NCBI RefSeq assembly: GCF_016464365.1
Contig: NZ_JADCUC010000004.1
Span: 1-64,000, forward strand
Direction: 5' to 3'
Length of the DNA: 64,000 nt
DNA from: Sandaracinobacteroides hominis
GTDB taxonomy: Bacteria; Pseudomonadota; Alphaproteobacteria; Sphingomonadales; Sphingomonadaceae
Part shown: piece by piece, positions 62,610 to 64,000 of the stretch
Layout of the letters: each line of letters starts with the position of its first letter
Numbering within the stretch: position 1 is the stretch's first letter
Program-made: the position numbers and the translations under genes
The notes under the pieces: generated by a model
Databases searched by the model: none
Told to the model about the DNA's origin: nothing
The model's input: the letters and a program-made list of their open reading frames with translations, nothing else

Positions 62610-63353
62610 CTAAAATACCGGTTCGCTGTCATCCGAAGGCTTGTGGATCCCGCATTCCGATTTATCCCACCCCCGCCAGCGCCCGGCCCGCGGGTCCTCG
62701 CCCGGCTGCACGCGCGAGGTGCAGGGCGAACAGCCGATCGAGGGATAGCCATCCGCCACCAGCGGATGCGGCGGCAGCTGCTGCGTCGCCGCATAGGCAT
62801 TGATCCCGGCACCGGTCCAATCATGCAATGGGTTCAGCTTCAACCGCGCAGCATCCCGCTCAAACAGCGTCAAGGTCGCCCGCGCCTTGTTCTGATGGCT
62901 CTTTCGTCCCGAAATCCACAGATCGAAATCCGCCAACCCGGCATCCAGCGGCTGCACCTTGCGGATGTCGCAGCATCCGTCCGGATCATAGCTCCAGCGC
63001 AGCCGCTTCGCATCCTTCGCGTCCAGCACCGCCTGCTCCGGCCGCAGCCAGCGCACATCCGTCAGCCCCAGATAGGCCGAAAGATCCTCGGCATAGCGCA
63101 GCGTCTCCGGAAACAGCCAGCCCGTCTCCACGAACAGCACCGGCGCATCCTTGCGGATCGCAGCCGCCATATGCAGCAGCACCGCCGAATCCGCCCCGAA
63201 CGAGGACACCAGCGCCACCCGCCCAAAGGCAGGCGAAGTCAGCACGTCCGCCAGCGCATCGGCCGCCCTGTCCGCATAGACAGAGTTGAGCTCAGCCACA
63301 TCCCCAAACGCCCAGCGGACGTCCGGCAGGGCGGGCTGTACCGCGGGTTTCAC
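62610..63353 (-). CDS. cysH: Phosphoadenylyl/adenylyl-sulfate reductase (Fe-S, APS-type)
   Basis: 247 residues from GTG 63353, overlapping the DUF934 stop as GTGA. The P-loop-like SSFGADSAVLLHM is near 50-62. The Fe-S cysteines C127-C128 (DGCCDIRKVQP) and C208/C211 (GCSPC) plus active-site C234 in ECGIH identify the APS-reductase type. It reduces APS to sulfite with thioredoxin. The upstream sulfite reductase takes the product to sulfide. Confidence 0.95.
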   Translation of the reverse strand: MKPAVQPALPDVRWAFGDVAELNSVYADRAADALADVLTSPAFGRVALVSSFGADSAVLLHMAAAIRKDAPVLFVETGWLFPETLRYAEDLSAYLGLTDVRWLRPEQAVLDAKDAKRLRWSYDPDGCCDIRKVQPLDAGLADFDLWISGRKSHQNKARATLTLFERDAARLKLNPLHDWTGAGINAYAATQQLPPHPLVADGYPSIGCSPCTSRVQPGEDPRAGRWRGWDKSECGIHKPSDDSEPVF

Positions 63354-63778
63354 TCGGCTGCCTTTCCGGCGGTGGGATGCCGCAACGCCCAGGCCGGAAC
63401 GCGCCCGTCGGCCGCCTTCTGATAAACCTCCGGAAAGCGCGCCAGGGCAGCCGCCGCCACCGCCGGATCGATCGGCCGCTCGCTGGCCACCGAACTGAAC
63501 CCGACCCGCTTCAGGAATACCAGCTGGTCCACCGTCAGGTCGCCGATCGCCCGGATATCGCCCGCAAAACCCATCTCCCGCAGGATGCGCGCCGAGGAAT
63601 AGGCCCGTCCATCCCGCCACTTCGGAAAGGCAAGGCCGATCACCCGATGATTGCCCAGCCCCTGATGGCTGCGCACATCCTCCTCGGGCGCCAGAACCAC
63701 GTCGGGCTCGGCATCTTCCACGGCCCGGCCATCGATCGCAAACAACTCAGCCAAAGGCCGACTCCCCATAGACCGCAT
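63350..63778 (-). CDS. DUF934 protein of the sulfate assimilation operon
   Basis: 142 residues. VLAPEEDVRSHQGLGNHRVIGLAFPKWRDGRAYSSARILREMGFAGDIRAIGDLTVDQLVFLKRVGF is the DUF934 core. The family always lies between sulfite reductase and cysH and probably aids sulfite reduction. The start (63778, or 63769) lies inside the sulfite-reductase gene, overlapping its stop by 32 or 23 nt. Start choice is uncertain. Confidence 0.9.
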   Translation of the reverse strand: MRSMGSRPLAELFAIDGRAVEDAEPDVVLAPEEDVRSHQGLGNHRVIGLAFPKWRDGRAYSSARILREMGFAGDIRAIGDLTVDQLVFLKRVGFSSVASERPIDPAVAAAALARFPEVYQKAADGRVPAWALRHPTAGKAAE

Positions 63779-64000
63779 ATTTGAACGGAGCCGCTCCCAG
63801 CCGGCGATAGGTGTCCAGGAATCGCTCCCCGTCCTCCCGCTGCTCCAGATAGGCGTCGGTCAGCCTCTCCACGGCATTCACGATGCCCTCCTCGTCAAAA
63901 CCCGGCCCCAGAATCTGCGCCAGGCTGGTATCCTCCGCACCCGAACCACCCAGCAGCAGCTGGTAATTCTCCTTGCCCTTCCGGTCGACGCCCAGAATCC
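63747..64000 (-). CDS. Nitrite/sulfite reductase, C-terminal end (5' part outside window)
   Basis: The minus-strand frame enters at the right edge and ends at TGA 63747-63749, giving about 84 residues. ILGVDRKGKENYQLLLGGSG, GPGFDEEGIVNAVERLTDAYLEQR and GERFLDTYRRLGAAPFKYAVYG match the C-terminus of the hemoprotein nitrite/sulfite reductases found in alphaproteobacteria next to DUF934 and cysH. The catalytic Fe-S/siroheme cysteines lie outside the window. Confidence 0.88.
   Translation of the reverse strand, partial: ILGVDRKGKENYQLLLGGSGAEDTSLAQILGPGFDEEGIVNAVERLTDAYLEQREDGERFLDTYRRLGAAPFKYAVYGESAFG

Overview
The window looks like a chromosomal segment of a Sphingomonadales alphaproteobacterium. 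Supporting signs are a complete Tad/Cpa (Flp) pilus locus, a PEP-CTERM-type protein with a divergent motif, a TrcR-type DUF1013 regulator, UPF0262, DUF6456 and DUF2793 proteins, remnants of a gene transfer agent (GTA), and Caulobacter-like xylose genes. Most of the core is GC-rich with many 1-4 nt start/stop overlaps. All assignments were made by reading translated sequence and motifs; no database search was run.

Region 1 (1-18.7 kb) is accessory DNA ending at the 3' end of a tRNA-Gly(CCC) gene (18716-18789, minus). It holds a large serine recombinase, an excisionase-like protein, an XRE regulator and small unknown proteins. Inside it lies a 13.6-kb IS66-family transposon (1557-15186). Its ends carry inverted repeats sharing the outer 12 bases and are flanked by an 8-bp direct repeat, GCTAATGC. 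Removing the transposon plus one repeat copy restores, in frame, a GIY-YIG-like gene (1286-1556 joined to 15195-15487). The cargo is a tightly coupled minus-strand operon: a small HTH regulator, an unknown ORF, a PLD-nuclease/SNF2-helicase fusion, an Eco57I-type adenine methylase with a probable specificity domain, an SMC/RecF-like ATPase and a NucS-like nuclease. This resembles a mobile restriction or defence system. It is not BREX (no PglZ, BrxC) or DISARM (no DrmA, DrmB) as far as this window shows. In the transposon, tnpC points opposite to tnpA-tnpB.

Region 2 (19-35.4 kb) has a large membrane coiled-coil protein and then the minus-strand Tad pilus locus: TadE, TadG, three tandem Flp pilins, CpaB, CpaC, a short CpaD-like protein, CpaE, CpaF, TadB, TadC, two TPR proteins and the CpaA prepilin peptidase.

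Region 3 (35.5-47.5 kb) carries housekeeping genes: a YggS-type PLP protein, a ThiE-like protein, DUF4112, a SLOG-SLATT membrane protein, a TrcR-like regulator and a probable small RNA. A seven-gene coupled operon follows, with pyrB, a dihydroorotase homologue lacking its metal site, ruvX, a DUF3089 hydrolase and a sterol-desaturase-family protein. A polysaccharide deacetylase closes the region.

Region 4 (47.5-55.6 kb) is a plant-polysaccharide/xylose locus: GH43, GH9, a LacI regulator, a sugar MFS transporter and a xylonate/arabinonate dehydratase. Two similar LacI-type palindromes precede the GH43 gene and the transporter.

Region 5 (55.8-64 kb) has an OmpA protein with a 21-proline linker and a collapsed GTA locus (DUF2793, an N-truncated baseplate protein, and scraps of DUF2163, DUF2460 and portal). 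It continues with DUF6456, an XRE regulator, dcd, UPF0262 and a sulfate-assimilation operon (sulfite reductase, DUF934, cysH) that runs off the right edge.
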